64,000 nucleotides of DNA from Stenotrophomonas maltophilia (lineage in GTDB: Bacteria > Pseudomonadota > Gammaproteobacteria > Xanthomonadales > Xanthomonadaceae). Position 1 is the stretch's first letter; every line of letters starts with the position of its first letter. The notes beneath the pieces were generated by a model. The model did no database searches. It saw nothing but the letters and a program-made list of their open reading frames with translations, and was not told the origin of the DNA. Location: contig NZ_CP015612.1 of the NCBI RefSeq assembly GCF_002138415.1, positions 2,768,001 through 2,832,000 of the forward strand. The letters run 5' to 3'. The position numbers and the translations under genes were made by a program. Shown piece after piece: positions 44,809 to 53,520 of this stretch.

Positions 44809-44827
44809 AATGCTAATCTTTCTCATT
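44809..44827 (+). promoter_or_regulatory. Fur box upstream of the TonB-dependent receptor
   Basis: AATGCTAATCTTTCTCATT matches 16 of 19 positions of AATGATAATGATTCTCATT, the usual Fur site, and is flanked by GC/GC completing the outer repeat GCAAATG...CATTTGC. It ends 22 bases before the receptor's ATG. Predicts repression by Fe-bound Fur. Confidence 0.8.
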
Positions 44828-44849
44828 TGCAGCCACATCCTCTCCCCCA

Positions 44850-46991
44850 ATGCCCCTTCACACACGCCTGCAATGCACCCTCTGCCTGGCACTGGCCCTG
44901 CCCCTGGCAACCCTTGCCCATGCTGCCGAATCCTCGACTGCCGCGCCCAAGGATCTGGACAAGGTGGAGGTTCGCGGACGTGCACAGACCCTGTATCGGG
45001 TGGACGATGCCGCGGTCGGCACCCGCACGGATACACCGCTGGAGCTGGTCCCACAGTCGATCCAGGTCATCCCGCGCGAACTGATCGACGACCAGGCCGC
45101 GCGTCAGGTGACCGACCTCTATCGCAGCATCAGCGGCATCAGCTACTTCAGCTATGCCGGGGTGACCCTGCGCGGCTTCCGCCAGGAGAACGTGCTGTAT
45201 GACGGTCTGCGTGGCGACCTGTATGCAGGATTTTCGGTGCCGCAGCTGTTCAACATCGAGCGCGTGGAAGTGCTGAAGGGGCCGGCAGGTGCGCTGTATG
45301 GCGGTGGTGATGCGGGTGGTGTCATCAACTACGTGACGCGCAAGCCGAAAGCCAGCGCCGAACGCCGCATCGAGGTCCAGCTGGGCGACAAGGACTTCCG
45401 TGCCGGATCGATCGAGGGTACCGGGCCGTTGAATGCCGCCGGCAGCCTACGCTATCGCGCCGGGCTCTATGCCGACAGTGAAAAGGGCGTGCGCTGGAAC
45501 ACCGACAGCGAGAGCGTGATCGGCGACGCCTCGCTGGCCTTCGACGTCGGCCAGACCGGCGAACTGGTGCTGCAGTTCACCGACATCACCCAGAACCTTG
45601 GCGGCAACCGTCTGCGCGGCGTGCCGGTCAACGATGCAGGCACGTTCCTGACCGACCGCCGCTGGAACCACAACGAGGCCAGCGACTTCCTCGACATGCG
45701 CGCCAAAGTGGCGCTGGCGCAGTACCGCTTCGCACCACGCGACAATCTGGATGTGGACTTCGCCGCTCGCTGGTTCAGCAACAACGAGCATCAGATGTAC
45801 CACGAGCCGATGGGCCTGATCGATCGTGACCGCGATGGCGTGGCCGAGTGGATGACCCGCCAGCTGCGCAACCAGATCCGCGACAACGAAGCATTCACTG
45901 CCAATGGCAATGCAGTCTGGCGGGCGACCACCGGCGCGGTTGAGCACAAGGTGTTGTTCGGTGCCGATGTGTACCAGCTGGATGCGGATTTCACTGCACA
46001 GACCGCCAACAGCGCTGACCTTGCGCGTGGCGCCGGGCCGGTGCGCGGCATCGACCTGTTCAATCCCGTGTACGGCGCCAGTACCTGGCACGACTACAAC
46101 CTGGCGGCCCTGCCCTGGCGCAGCACGTCCACCCGCAGCAAGCGCTATGGCGGCTACCTGCAGGACGAACTGGCACTGGGCACGCGCTGGCATGTACTGG
46201 CCGGGCTGCGCTGGGATGGCTTCAAGGATGAGGATCGCATTACTGGCAGCAGTGTGGACGGAAACGATCTCAGCTGGCGGCTGGGCAGCACGTTCACCGT
46301 GCGCGAGGGCCTGAATGTCTACGCCAACGTCGCCAGTGGTTTCGTGCCGCAGAGTGCCGCCAACCAGAATCCGGCCGCTGGCGGACCGTTCGATGCCGAA
46401 CGCAGCAAACAGTGGGAAGTGGGCATGAAGTCCCTGCTGGCCGACCGTGTGACCTTGAACATGGCGGCCTACCGGATCGATCGCAGCAACATCGTGCAGG
46501 CCACCGGCGAGGCGATTGGTGGCGTGAACCAGTTGGCCGCGCTGGGCCTGGTGCGCAGTACCGGCATGGAGCTGGACCTTCTGGCCGATCTCACCGAGCG
46601 CTGGGTGCTGAACCTGACCTACGCCTACAACGATGCGCGGGTGAAGGACGCCGGCCCGAATGGCATCACCAACGCCTCCGGCGACCGATTCGCCAATGCG
46701 CCGCGCAACAAGCTGGGATTGTGGACGCGTTATGATCTGCCGGCGATCAACTCCGCCATCGGCTTTGGCGCGGATCACGTTGGCGAGCGCGTCAGCCTGG
46801 ATGGGCAGACGGTCAAGGCCTACACCGTGTTCGACATGAGCTGGAAGACCACGTGGAAGCAATGGCAGTTCCAGGCCAACGTCAAGAACCTGTTCGACAA
46901 GGTGTACGCGGCCAGTGGCTTCATCGAACGCAACGGGCATTTCCCGGGTGAGCCGCGGCGGGTGTATGTGCAGGCAGCGTACAGTTTCTGA
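44850..46991 (+). CDS. TonB-dependent siderophore receptor
   Basis: 713 residues. Signal peptide (LCLALALPLATLAHAA), a TonB-box region near KDLDKVEVRGRAQ, the plug domain (ELVPQSIQVIPRELIDDQAA, RVEVLKGPAGALYGGGDAGG, VINYVTRKP) and a 22-strand barrel ending in the aromatic VYVQAAYSF. The plug pattern is that of the FhuA/FpvA-type siderophore subgroup. The ligand is not predictable. A Fur box lies directly upstream, and no siderophore synthesis genes are nearby, so it may take up foreign siderophores. Confidence 0.94.
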   Translation: MPLHTRLQCTLCLALALPLATLAHAAESSTAAPKDLDKVEVRGRAQTLYRVDDAAVGTRTDTPLELVPQSIQVIPRELIDDQAARQVTDLYRSISGISYFSYAGVTLRGFRQENVLYDGLRGDLYAGFSVPQLFNIERVEVLKGPAGALYGGGDAGGVINYVTRKPKASAERRIEVQLGDKDFRAGSIEGTGPLNAAGSLRYRAGLYADSEKGVRWNTDSESVIGDASLAFDVGQTGELVLQFTDITQNLGGNRLRGVPVNDAGTFLTDRRWNHNEASDFLDMRAKVALAQYRFAPRDNLDVDFAARWFSNNEHQMYHEPMGLIDRDRDGVAEWMTRQLRNQIRDNEAFTANGNAVWRATTGAVEHKVLFGADVYQLDADFTAQTANSADLARGAGPVRGIDLFNPVYGASTWHDYNLAALPWRSTSTRSKRYGGYLQDELALGTRWHVLAGLRWDGFKDEDRITGSSVDGNDLSWRLGSTFTVREGLNVYANVASGFVPQSAANQNPAAGGPFDAERSKQWEVGMKSLLADRVTLNMAAYRIDRSNIVQATGEAIGGVNQLAALGLVRSTGMELDLLADLTERWVLNLTYAYNDARVKDAGPNGITNASGDRFANAPRNKLGLWTRYDLPAINSAIGFGADHVGERVSLDGQTVKAYTVFDMSWKTTWKQWQFQANVKNLFDKVYAASGFIERNGHFPGEPRRVYVQAAYSF

Positions 46992-47088
46992 GCCGTCGTT
47001 CCGCAGTGCCAAGCCCGCGCTCGCAAGCCCGCCCTTGGCTGCACCTGGCGTGATCTAATGACCCGTCCCATGGATGAGGCCTGATGCA

Positions 47089-47763
47089 ATGACACGGATC
47101 CGCACCTTACTGCAGCGCGCCTTGCCATTGGCGCTGCTGCCCCTGCTTGCCGCCTGCCAGAACGAACAGGTCAGCGAGTTCTTCAATCCTCCGCAGGACG
47201 TGCAGGCCAGCAGCGAGTTCCGCATGAGCACCCCACCGGGGCTGGTGCACAACAACCTGCTGTCTTCGGCATCGGTGAAGGATGGCCAGGCTCGAGTGGA
47301 CGCGGGCGGGCCGGGTTACCTCGATATCCGCTTCTTCCCGATCACCCATGCCGATGCGCTGAACTCGGCGGGCCCGGATTGGCCCTCTTCGCGGCAATCG
47401 CGTGACAGCGCCCCCGATCTCTCGGGTGTCGACTTCAGCAGCCACTTCGTCTTCCTGGTCGCGCATCCGGAACTGACCGGCTACGCCGCGATGAGCAGCG
47501 GCCAGTACGCTACGTTCTTCAGTTCGGTGAAGGTTGCGTACCTGGATGACCGCGTGGTGATGCATCTGGATGCCTCGCGGTTAGGTGACATCAGCCCGAT
47601 GGTGCTGCTTGGCAGCCCGTGGGCCGGCAAGCTGTACACACTTGAACGGCGCGGCCGGAAGCAGTTGGAAGTAAAGCTGTACGAGAACCGCTACCAGTTC
47701 ACGCTGGTGCCGGAGGTCGTCCCGGAGGTAGCACCTGAAATCCCACCACCCATGGTGCGTTGA
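47089..47763 (+). CDS. Hypothetical lipoprotein
   Basis: 224 residues from the ATG at 47089 (an ATG at 47074 is also possible). Lipobox LLAAC after TLLQRALPLALLP. The body contains SSEFRMSTPPGLVHNNLLSS and DFSSHFVFLVAHPELTGYAA, and the tail is Pro/Glu-rich (VPEVVPEVAPEIPPP). No recognised family. Follows the receptor by about 97 bases on the same strand, without evidence of co-regulation. Confidence 0.75.
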   Translation: MTRIRTLLQRALPLALLPLLAACQNEQVSEFFNPPQDVQASSEFRMSTPPGLVHNNLLSSASVKDGQARVDAGGPGYLDIRFFPITHADALNSAGPDWPSSRQSRDSAPDLSGVDFSSHFVFLVAHPELTGYAAMSSGQYATFFSSVKVAYLDDRVVMHLDASRLGDISPMVLLGSPWAGKLYTLERRGRKQLEVKLYENRYQFTLVPEVVPEVAPEIPPPMVR

Positions 47764-47793
47764 CCACTGCAGCAAGATGCCGTTGGGCCGCGG

Positions 47794-48006
47794 TCAGCGC
47801 CAGGCAGCAACCCGCAGCCGTCCGCTCTCGCAGGCATAAGCCCGATTGCCCTGGTAACGCGCACCCGCCTGGAAGCCGGTTTGAGCGATGGGGATGCCAG
47901 ATAGCAGGCCGCCCCGATTCAGGTATCCTTGCGCGCAGTCAGCCACGCCTTCATGCGACCGCTGAAGCGCAGCATCGACGTTGCGGACGAAAACACGATT
48001 CACCAT
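47794..48006 (-). CDS. Possible small protein
   Basis: A 70-codon open frame on the minus strand in an otherwise empty gap. Two cysteines (VADCAQGYLNRGG and NRAYACESGRLRV) and a plausible globular composition, but no signal peptide, ribosome binding site or recognised family. It may be a gene remnant. Kept at low confidence because the codon use is not typical of a shadow frame. Confidence 0.3.
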   Translation of the reverse strand: MVNRVFVRNVDAALQRSHEGVADCAQGYLNRGGLLSGIPIAQTGFQAGARYQGNRAYACESGRLRVAAWR

Positions 48007-48038
48007 GGATGTTTCAACGTAATCACAGGGGAAAATGG

Positions 48039-48605
48039 ATGAAGAAGTTCCTGTTCGCAGCGATCCTCGCTGCGTCGCTGGCGGGTTGCACCACCAATCC
48101 TCCGCTCAATTTTTCGGTTCCCAACGTCGGGGTCAGCAGCAAGAAGATCGACGGTGAGCTGAAGTCGCTGACGGTTACCCTGGCGCGCCCGGACGAGGCC
48201 AAGGGCAAGATTCCGGCGCAGGCCCAGCACGAAGTGCCGCAGATGTGGCAGAACGCGCTGACCGAAGCGCTGAACAAGATGGCGGTCTTCCGCGACGACG
48301 CGCCGGTGAAGCTGAGCCTTTCGGTGAAGATCCTGGCTATCGACATTCCGAATTTCGGCGCATCGATGACCACCAAGACGATCGCCCGCTATGAGCTGAT
48401 CGATCGCGCCACCGGCAGCATCGTATACACCCAGGATGTCAGCGCCTCCGGCGAAGTACCGTTCAACTATGCCTTTGCCGGTGTCATTCGCGCTCGCGAG
48501 TCGATCAGCCGCTCGGCGCAGAACAACATCGCCCAGTTCCTGCAAGCGCTGGAGACCGTGGACATCACCAAGCCGATGTTCCCGAACAAGCAGGAAGCGC
48601 CGTGA
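48039..48605 (+). CDS. YajG-type lipoprotein
   Basis: 188 residues from the ATG at 48039, with AGGGGAAA upstream. Signal peptide KKFLFAAILAASLAGC with lipobox LAGC, then the beta-rich domain (VSSKKIDGELKSLTVTLARP, APVKLSLSVKILAIDIP, TGSIVYTQDVSASGEVPF) resembling YajG family lipoproteins, and a C-terminal helical stretch (RARESISRSAQNNIAQFLQA). Overlaps the following lipoprotein gene by four bases, so the two are one operon. Confidence 0.7.
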   Translation: MKKFLFAAILAASLAGCTTNPPLNFSVPNVGVSSKKIDGELKSLTVTLARPDEAKGKIPAQAQHEVPQMWQNALTEALNKMAVFRDDAPVKLSLSVKILAIDIPNFGASMTTKTIARYELIDRATGSIVYTQDVSASGEVPFNYAFAGVIRARESISRSAQNNIAQFLQALETVDITKPMFPNKQEAP

Positions 48606-49072
48606 AGCGCCTGCTGCTGGGCGCATCTGTTGCCGCGATGCTGACGGCCTGCGCGCCCAACGTGCGAACCGACAGTTACTCCATCGGTTCGGTGGGACAG
48701 GTCAATCGGACTGTCGGCGGCACGGTCATCAGTGTTCGCCCGGTAAGTATCGACGGCAGCCAAGGCGGCGGTGCCGTTGCAGGCGCAGCTGCTGGCGGCG
48801 TCGCCGGCTCGACCATTGGCGGCAGCGATCAGGCGGCCGCCATTGGCGCCATCGGTGGCCTGGTTGTGGGCGCGATTGCCGGTGCCGCTTCCGAACGCGC
48901 ACTTTCCAGAACCCAAGGTCTGGAGTACGTGGTGCAGACGGAGAACGGTAACCTGATGACGGTTGTGCAGGGTCCCGATCCGGTGTTCAGCACCGGCATG
49001 CGGGTCCTGGTGCTGTATGGATCGCCCTCGCGCATCATTGCCGATCCGCGCCAGGCGAAGACAACGCCGTAA
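48602..49072 (+). CDS. Glycine-zipper lipoprotein (SlyB/Pcp-like)
   Basis: 156 residues starting with GTG at 48602, inside the end of the previous gene. Lipobox LTAC, then YSIGSVGQVNRTVGGTVISV and a Gly/Ala-rich double glycine zipper (GAVAGAAAGGVAGSTIGGSD, AIGAIGGLVVGAIAGAASER), followed by a small beta domain (LEYVVQTENGNLMTVVQGPD). Typical of SlyB-type outer-membrane lipoproteins involved in envelope integrity. A strong hairpin follows. Confidence 0.87.
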   Translation: MKRLLLGASVAAMLTACAPNVRTDSYSIGSVGQVNRTVGGTVISVRPVSIDGSQGGGAVAGAAAGGVAGSTIGGSDQAAAIGAIGGLVVGAIAGAASERALSRTQGLEYVVQTENGNLMTVVQGPDPVFSTGMRVLVLYGSPSRIIADPRQAKTTP

Positions 49073-49076
49073 GCCC

Positions 49077-49106
49077 CAACGATGCCCCTTCCGAGGGGCA
49101 TCGTTG
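49077..49106 (+). terminator. Terminator after the glycine-zipper lipoprotein
   Basis: CAACGATGCCCCT and AGGGGCATCGTTG form a 13-bp perfect stem with a 4-base loop; the downstream TATT is T-poor, so efficiency is uncertain. It begins 4 bases after the stop codon. Confidence 0.75.
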
Positions 49107-49431
49107 TATTGGACACCGAGGGGAGATGGCAACTCAGCCCTTGCCGGCGTCAGTGCAAGCGGGACAGCAGCATCGAGCGGGGGCCATCTGGGTGGAGGTG
49201 AAGCCGTTCCTGTTGCCCACCGCGATGGCGCTCCCTTCATCGCCATCCTTGCTGAAGACAACATGGCTACCGGGGCACATCTGCCCAGCCTTTTCGTAGC
49301 AGCCACTCCAGGAACTGGAGCCACACCGGCAGGCTCTGAAGGCACGCCATGTTCACGCAATGTTCCTGTAATACGGTGCCGGCGCGTGCCGAACCGCCCC
49401 GCCACGCCCCCTTCCTGCGCAAGCCCTGCCG
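49107..49431 (+). other. Promoter region of the two-component system
   Basis: A 325-base gap without a convincing gene. Its right part carries the direct repeat GTTCACGCAAT/GTTCCTGTAAT (49351-49372) followed by TAATAC, a -10-like hexamer at 49370-49375, about 60-80 bases before the response regulator ATG. The rest shows no recognisable feature. Confidence 0.55.
49351..49372 (+). promoter_or_regulatory. PhoP-like direct repeat, site 1 (response regulator promoter)
   Basis: GTTCACGCAAT (49351-49361) directly followed by GTTCCTGTAAT (49362-49372): an 11-base period direct repeat equivalent to TGTTCA-N5-TGTTCC, the style of PhoP/OmpR family sites. Suggests autoregulation of the operon. Confidence 0.6.
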
Positions 49432-50106
49432 ATGCACATCCTGCTGATCGAAGACGAAGCCGAACTGGCCGCTACCCTGAAGTCCGCTCTGCAGCGCGAG
49501 CGCTACGTGGTGGACCTTGCCAATACCCTGGCCCTGGCGCGCGAAGCCGCCCTCTCCGGGTCGCACGATCTTGTGCTGCTGGATCGCACTCTGCCCGATG
49601 GTGACGGGCTGGGCCTGATTCCCGTGCTGCGAGGGCGCAACCCGGGCGTCCCGATCATTGTGCTCAGCGCGCTGGGACAGTTGCCGGACCGCATCACCGG
49701 CCTGGATGAGGGCGCCGACGACTACCTGGCCAAGCCCTTCGCACTGGAAGAGCTGTTCGCGCGGATCCGGGCGGCCGCGCGCCGGCCCAGTGGCATGCAG
49801 GTGGAGCCAATGAGCATCGGCCGGCTGCTGTTCGACCCCGCCTCGGGCGAAGCCAGCGTGGGTGGACAGCGACTGGAGCTTCCGCGCCGCGAGATCCGGG
49901 TGCTGGCCGCCCTCGCCCGCCGGCTGGGCCGTACCGTGCTGCGCGAGTCCATCGAAATGGCGGTGTATGGCTTCGATGACGGCATCCACTCCAACACGCT
50001 CGACTCGCATGTCTCACGCCTGAGACGCAAGCTGGCTGACGCCGATGCCGGGGTGGAAATCCATGCCATCCGCGGTGTCGGCTATCTGATGCGGGAAACG
50101 AAGTAA
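49432..50106 (+). CDS. OmpR/PhoB family response regulator
   Basis: 224 residues. Receiver domain with the acidic pair E7-D8 in LLIEDEAEL, phosphoacceptor Asp51 in LVLLDRTLPDGDG, and Lys in DDYLAKPFALEELF. C-terminal winged helix: LPRREIRVLAALARRLGRTV, LDSHVSRLRRKL and IHAIRGVGYLMR. The last base is shared with the start of the kinase gene. It probably binds the GTTCRCGCAAT repeats found upstream of its own gene and three neighbours. Confidence 0.95.
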   Translation: MHILLIEDEAELAATLKSALQRERYVVDLANTLALAREAALSGSHDLVLLDRTLPDGDGLGLIPVLRGRNPGVPIIVLSALGQLPDRITGLDEGADDYLAKPFALEELFARIRAAARRPSGMQVEPMSIGRLLFDPASGEASVGGQRLELPRREIRVLAALARRLGRTVLRESIEMAVYGFDDGIHSNTLDSHVSRLRRKLADADAGVEIHAIRGVGYLMRETK

Positions 50107-51455
50107 TGGCGCTTCGTCCCTCACTGAAGCGCCCGCTGATCGTCAAAACGCTGATCTACCAGCTGCTCGCGCTGCTGGTGGCGTTCTTTGCCTTGCTGAT
50201 GGTGCTGGTGCGTGTCGACAGCGGCGGCTACTTCACCATCCAGACCTTTGCGCCGGTGGCGGCAGAGGCCGTTCACCGCGACAGCAAGGGCGAACTGTAT
50301 GTGGAACGCACGCCGGAGCTGGCAGAGCTGCTGAAGATCGTCCCCGGCGCGTGGTTCATTGCCGAGGATGACCAGGGTCACCATGTGACCTTCGGCAATG
50401 TCCCGCCCGCCTACGCATCACTGATCGGTGCCCTCGACGGCATTCCCTATGGCGACCTGCGCGGGCGCGGCCGTAGCGACGGCCTGGCCGTGGTGATACG
50501 CCAGCACAGCGGCCCAGCCGGCAAGCTGACCATCATGGCCCATGGCGAAACCGATTCGCTGACCTGGCAGATGGCGCTGGCCGCACACATCATCACCCTG
50601 CCGATCTTCCTTCTGCTGGGCCTGGCCACTCTCATCCTCACTCCGATCATCGTGCGTCGCGCCCTGGCCGGTGTGGAGCGCATCGCGCAGGAAGCCCGCA
50701 ACATCTCCGCCAGCCGCCGCGGTATCCGCCTGACCGAGACCGCGGTACCGGTAGAGATCGCCCCCCTGGTGTCCGCGGTGAACGAAGCGCTTGACCGCCT
50801 GGACGAAGGGCACGAACGGCAGCGCCGCTTCATCGCCGCTGCCGCCCACGAGCTGCGTACGCCGATTGCGATCCTGCGGGTGAAGATCGATGCGGCCGGC
50901 GACGCCACATCGCGCAGCCTGGGCGTGGAGGTCGCGCGATTGGCAACGCTGGCCGAGCAGCTTCTGGACCTGCATCGCATGGAAGCAGAGGGGCCGAAGG
51001 ACTCTCTCAACCTTGCCCGCCTGGCCAAGCGGGTCGTCGCTGATCTGGCGCCCCTGTTGATCCAGTCCGACAAGACGGTTGCCGTGACGGTGGAACCAAA
51101 CTTCCCGGTGCTGGGCGAGTCCGGCGCCATCGAACGGGTGCTTTCCAACCTGGTACTGAATGCCGCCGAGCACGGTGGACGCCACATCATCGTGCGCGTG
51201 CAGGGCAGTTGCCTTGAGGTGGAGGACGATGGCCCCGGCATTCCGGTCGACCAGCGCGAACGCGTGTTCGAACCCTTCCAGCGCCTGCGTCCCCGGCAGA
51301 CCGGCGCCGGATTGGGTCTGAACCTGGTGCGGCAGGTGATGGACCGCCACGGCGGCCACGTCACGATACTGGATGCTCCCGGTGGCGGTGCTTTGATCCG
51401 CGTCGAGTTCCCCTTGCATCCAGGCGTCACCGGCGCGTCGACGCAGGAGCACTGA
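50106..51455 (+). CDS. Sensor histidine kinase
   Basis: 449 residues. Two transmembrane helices (about 15-36 and 157-183) bracket a periplasmic sensor of about 120 residues containing AEAVHRDSKGELYVERTPEL; it lacks the acidic patch typical of PhoQ. HAMP-like region, then HisKA with phosphoacceptor His248 in AAAHELRTPIAILR, and HATPase motifs LSNLVLNAAEHGG (N box), EVEDDGPGIPVDQRERVF (G1) and TGAGLGLNLVRQVMDRHGG (G2). Partner of the preceding response regulator. The signal is unknown. Confidence 0.95.
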   Translation: MALRPSLKRPLIVKTLIYQLLALLVAFFALLMVLVRVDSGGYFTIQTFAPVAAEAVHRDSKGELYVERTPELAELLKIVPGAWFIAEDDQGHHVTFGNVPPAYASLIGALDGIPYGDLRGRGRSDGLAVVIRQHSGPAGKLTIMAHGETDSLTWQMALAAHIITLPIFLLLGLATLILTPIIVRRALAGVERIAQEARNISASRRGIRLTETAVPVEIAPLVSAVNEALDRLDEGHERQRRFIAAAAHELRTPIAILRVKIDAAGDATSRSLGVEVARLATLAEQLLDLHRMEAEGPKDSLNLARLAKRVVADLAPLLIQSDKTVAVTVEPNFPVLGESGAIERVLSNLVLNAAEHGGRHIIVRVQGSCLEVEDDGPGIPVDQRERVFEPFQRLRPRQTGAGLGLNLVRQVMDRHGGHVTILDAPGGGALIRVEFPLHPGVTGASTQEH

Positions 51456-51520
51456 GCGCATCTCCTCCACGTCGATGACTGTCGGCTGTCCACGCGCCGC
51501 GACCGCGGTTGATGCGCAAG

Positions 51521-51542
51521 GTTGCGGCAATGTTTGCTGCCC
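51521..51542 (+). promoter_or_regulatory. PhoP-like direct repeat, site 2
   Basis: GTTGCGGCAAT (51521-51531) then GTTTGCTGCCC (51532-51542): the same 11-base direct-repeat style, weaker than site 1. Located 66 bases after the kinase stop and about 206 bases before the next gene's chosen start. Confidence 0.4.
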
Positions 51543-51747
51543 AGCATCCAGATGAGTGGCACCCCTGCAGGTGCTGCGTCCGGATCTGACAGGAAGCCTG
51601 CATGTGACACAGGGAGCTTCTCCACCGCCCTCTTCCACGCCTACCCCGCCTCCTCGGAATGCGCCCAGCCTGACCGCCGCAGCGTGGAACTGCCGCGCGC
51701 ACACGGGCCGCGGGCGTGGGCTGGCACACTGGCCGCAGTGGCTGCGA

Positions 51748-52197
51748 ATGATTCCCGAACGAGAACGAGCGGACGTCCTGATCCACCTGTTCTCTGCGCT
51801 GTTCCTGCTGGTCCCAGGCATTGCACTGGTGGCTTCCGCGTATCGGCACGCGCACGCAACGGTCACCGCGGTGGTGGTGTTCGTCGTCGTGCATGCCGCA
51901 CTGCACATGCTGGCAGTTTGGCGGGGGGCTGCCTTGCACCCCGTTCCCCAGTTCCTGCGGACCCTGCATGCATATGCGGCCGCCGTGATGTTTGCTACTA
52001 CACTGCTGATCATCGCGATCAGTGCAGCTGCCGCGACACTTTCCGCTTCTGCATGTGCCGTGCTGCTGGCCGGCGCGATGTGCCAGCTTTCGAGCCTGCA
52101 CACGGCGGCACGACGCCTGCGCCACATGCTGCTGGCGCTCGGCAGCCTGCTCCAGTTCATCGCGATGGCACTGCTTACACTCGGCGTTGCCTACTGA
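51748..52197 (+). CDS. Hypothetical four-helix membrane protein
   Basis: 149 residues from the ATG at 51748; the frame is open further upstream but that part is Pro/Thr-rich and non-membrane, so the start is tentative. About four transmembrane segments (LIHLFSALFLLVPGIALVAS, ATVTAVVVFVVVHAALHMLA, AAAVMFATTLLIIAISAAAA, LLALGSLLQFIAMALLTLGV). Lies between the sensor kinase and the MacA-like gene, preceded by GTT-type repeats, so likely part of the two-component regulon. No family recognised. Confidence 0.6.
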   Translation: MIPERERADVLIHLFSALFLLVPGIALVASAYRHAHATVTAVVVFVVVHAALHMLAVWRGAALHPVPQFLRTLHAYAAAVMFATTLLIIAISAAAATLSASACAVLLAGAMCQLSSLHTAARRLRHMLLALGSLLQFIAMALLTLGVAY

Positions 52198-52217
52198 AAC
52201 ACCCGCACCACCGCAAG

Positions 52218-52228
52218 GTTCACGCAAT
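52218..52228 (+). promoter_or_regulatory. PhoP-like half-site, site 3 (MacA-type operon)
   Basis: GTTCACGCAAT, identical to the first half of site 1, 105 bases before the macA-like ATG. The second half (CCAGCGCACAG) is poorly conserved. Confidence 0.5.
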
Positions 52229-52332
52229 CCAGCGCACAGAGACTCGAAGGCCATCCACGCCTGCCCTGCCGGCGTGCAATCCCATCTGTCGCGAGGACTC
52301 CCGATGCCCTGCCTTTTCTGGATGCTGTGCCG

Positions 52333-53520
52333 ATGAGCACCGCACCGCGCCACCGCCGCCGCGTGCTGATCATTACTTCCGCAGTCCTCTGCACAATGAT
52401 GGCGCTCCTCGCGTGGCTCTGGCCCACACCACCACCGCAACTGCAGGTAGCACCGGTCACCCGCGGCAACATTGAGCGGGTCGTGGAAGCCACCGGAACG
52501 CTGAAGCCCTCACGGCTGGTAAGCGTGGGCGCGCAGGTCTCCGGCCGCATCGAGACCCTGTATGTGAAGTTGGGCGACAAGGTGAAAGCTGGCGATCCGA
52601 TTGCCGATATCGATTCGCGCACCCAGCGCAACGCGTTGCTGAGTGCACAGGCGGCACAGCGTACTGCGCGCGCCCACCGGGACGCGCTGGCCACCGACCT
52701 GCGCCAGTACCAACTGACCCTTCAGCGCCAACAGGCGCTGGTTTCGAGGCAACTGGTCGCGCTCGCGGACTACGATGCGGCCAAGGCCAAGGTCGATGCC
52801 ACCCGTGAACAGATCGCCGCACTCGATGGCGAGGTGGTGCAGCGGCAGACCGATGTGGATGTGGCACAGACCAACCTGGGTTACACCCGCATCACTGCGC
52901 CCACCGATGGCACCGTGCTGGCCGTGGTCGCGCGGCAGGGTCAGACCGTCAATGCTGTGCAGAGCGCACCGACCATCGTGATGCTCGGCAACCAGGACGT
53001 GATGACCGTCTACGCCGAGATCTCCGAGGCTGACGTGGTCCACACCGCACTGGGACAGGAGGCGTTCTTCACCATCCTGGGCGACAGCGACCGACGCTAC
53101 AGCAGCACGCTGCGCGACATCGCACCGGCACCCGACTCGATCACCAACGAAGATGCCTCCAGCTTCGCACCCGCAGGCACTTCGGCGGGCGCCAACCGCA
53201 CCGCCATGTACTACAACGGCCAGTTCGACGTGGACAACGCCGATGGCCGCCTGCGCAGCTACATGACCGCGCAGGTGCGCATCGTTCTGGGGCGTGCCAA
53301 GGGCGTGCTGACCATTCCCTCGGCTGCGCTGGGTGCGCGCGCCACCGACGGCAGCTACAGCGTGCAGGTACGCGGCGCGGATGGCCAGCCTGCCCCGCGA
53401 CGCATCACCACCGGGCTGGACGACCAGATCAACGTGGAAGTGCGCAGCGGCCTGCAGCAGGGCGAGCAGGTGGTACTGGTCCAGACCGGCGATGCCGCCG
53501 CTGCAGCCGCACAACCATGA
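52333..53520 (+). CDS. MacA-type periplasmic adaptor (membrane fusion protein)
   Basis: 395 residues from the ATG at 52333 (a GTG two codons earlier is also possible). An N-terminal anchor (VLIITSAVLCTMMALLAWLW), the lipoyl/barrel-sandwich half-motif RLVSVGAQVSGRIETLYVKL, a coiled-coil hairpin (about 95-160), the second lipoyl half TRITAPTDGTVLAVVARQGQ and a C-terminal MPP domain. It overlaps the MacB-like gene by four bases. Links the transporter to an outer-membrane TolC-type channel, which is not encoded next door. Confidence 0.9.
   Translation: MSTAPRHRRRVLIITSAVLCTMMALLAWLWPTPPPQLQVAPVTRGNIERVVEATGTLKPSRLVSVGAQVSGRIETLYVKLGDKVKAGDPIADIDSRTQRNALLSAQAAQRTARAHRDALATDLRQYQLTLQRQQALVSRQLVALADYDAAKAKVDATREQIAALDGEVVQRQTDVDVAQTNLGYTRITAPTDGTVLAVVARQGQTVNAVQSAPTIVMLGNQDVMTVYAEISEADVVHTALGQEAFFTILGDSDRRYSSTLRDIAPAPDSITNEDASSFAPAGTSAGANRTAMYYNGQFDVDNADGRLRSYMTAQVRIVLGRAKGVLTIPSAALGARATDGSYSVQVRGADGQPAPRRITTGLDDQINVEVRSGLQQGEQVVLVQTGDAAAAAAQP

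Noticed and set aside
49432..51455. PhoP/PhoQ assignment for the two-component system
   Set aside because: The operator repeats look PhoP-like, but the kinase sensor lacks the acidic Mg2+-binding cluster of PhoQ, so only family-level names are given.
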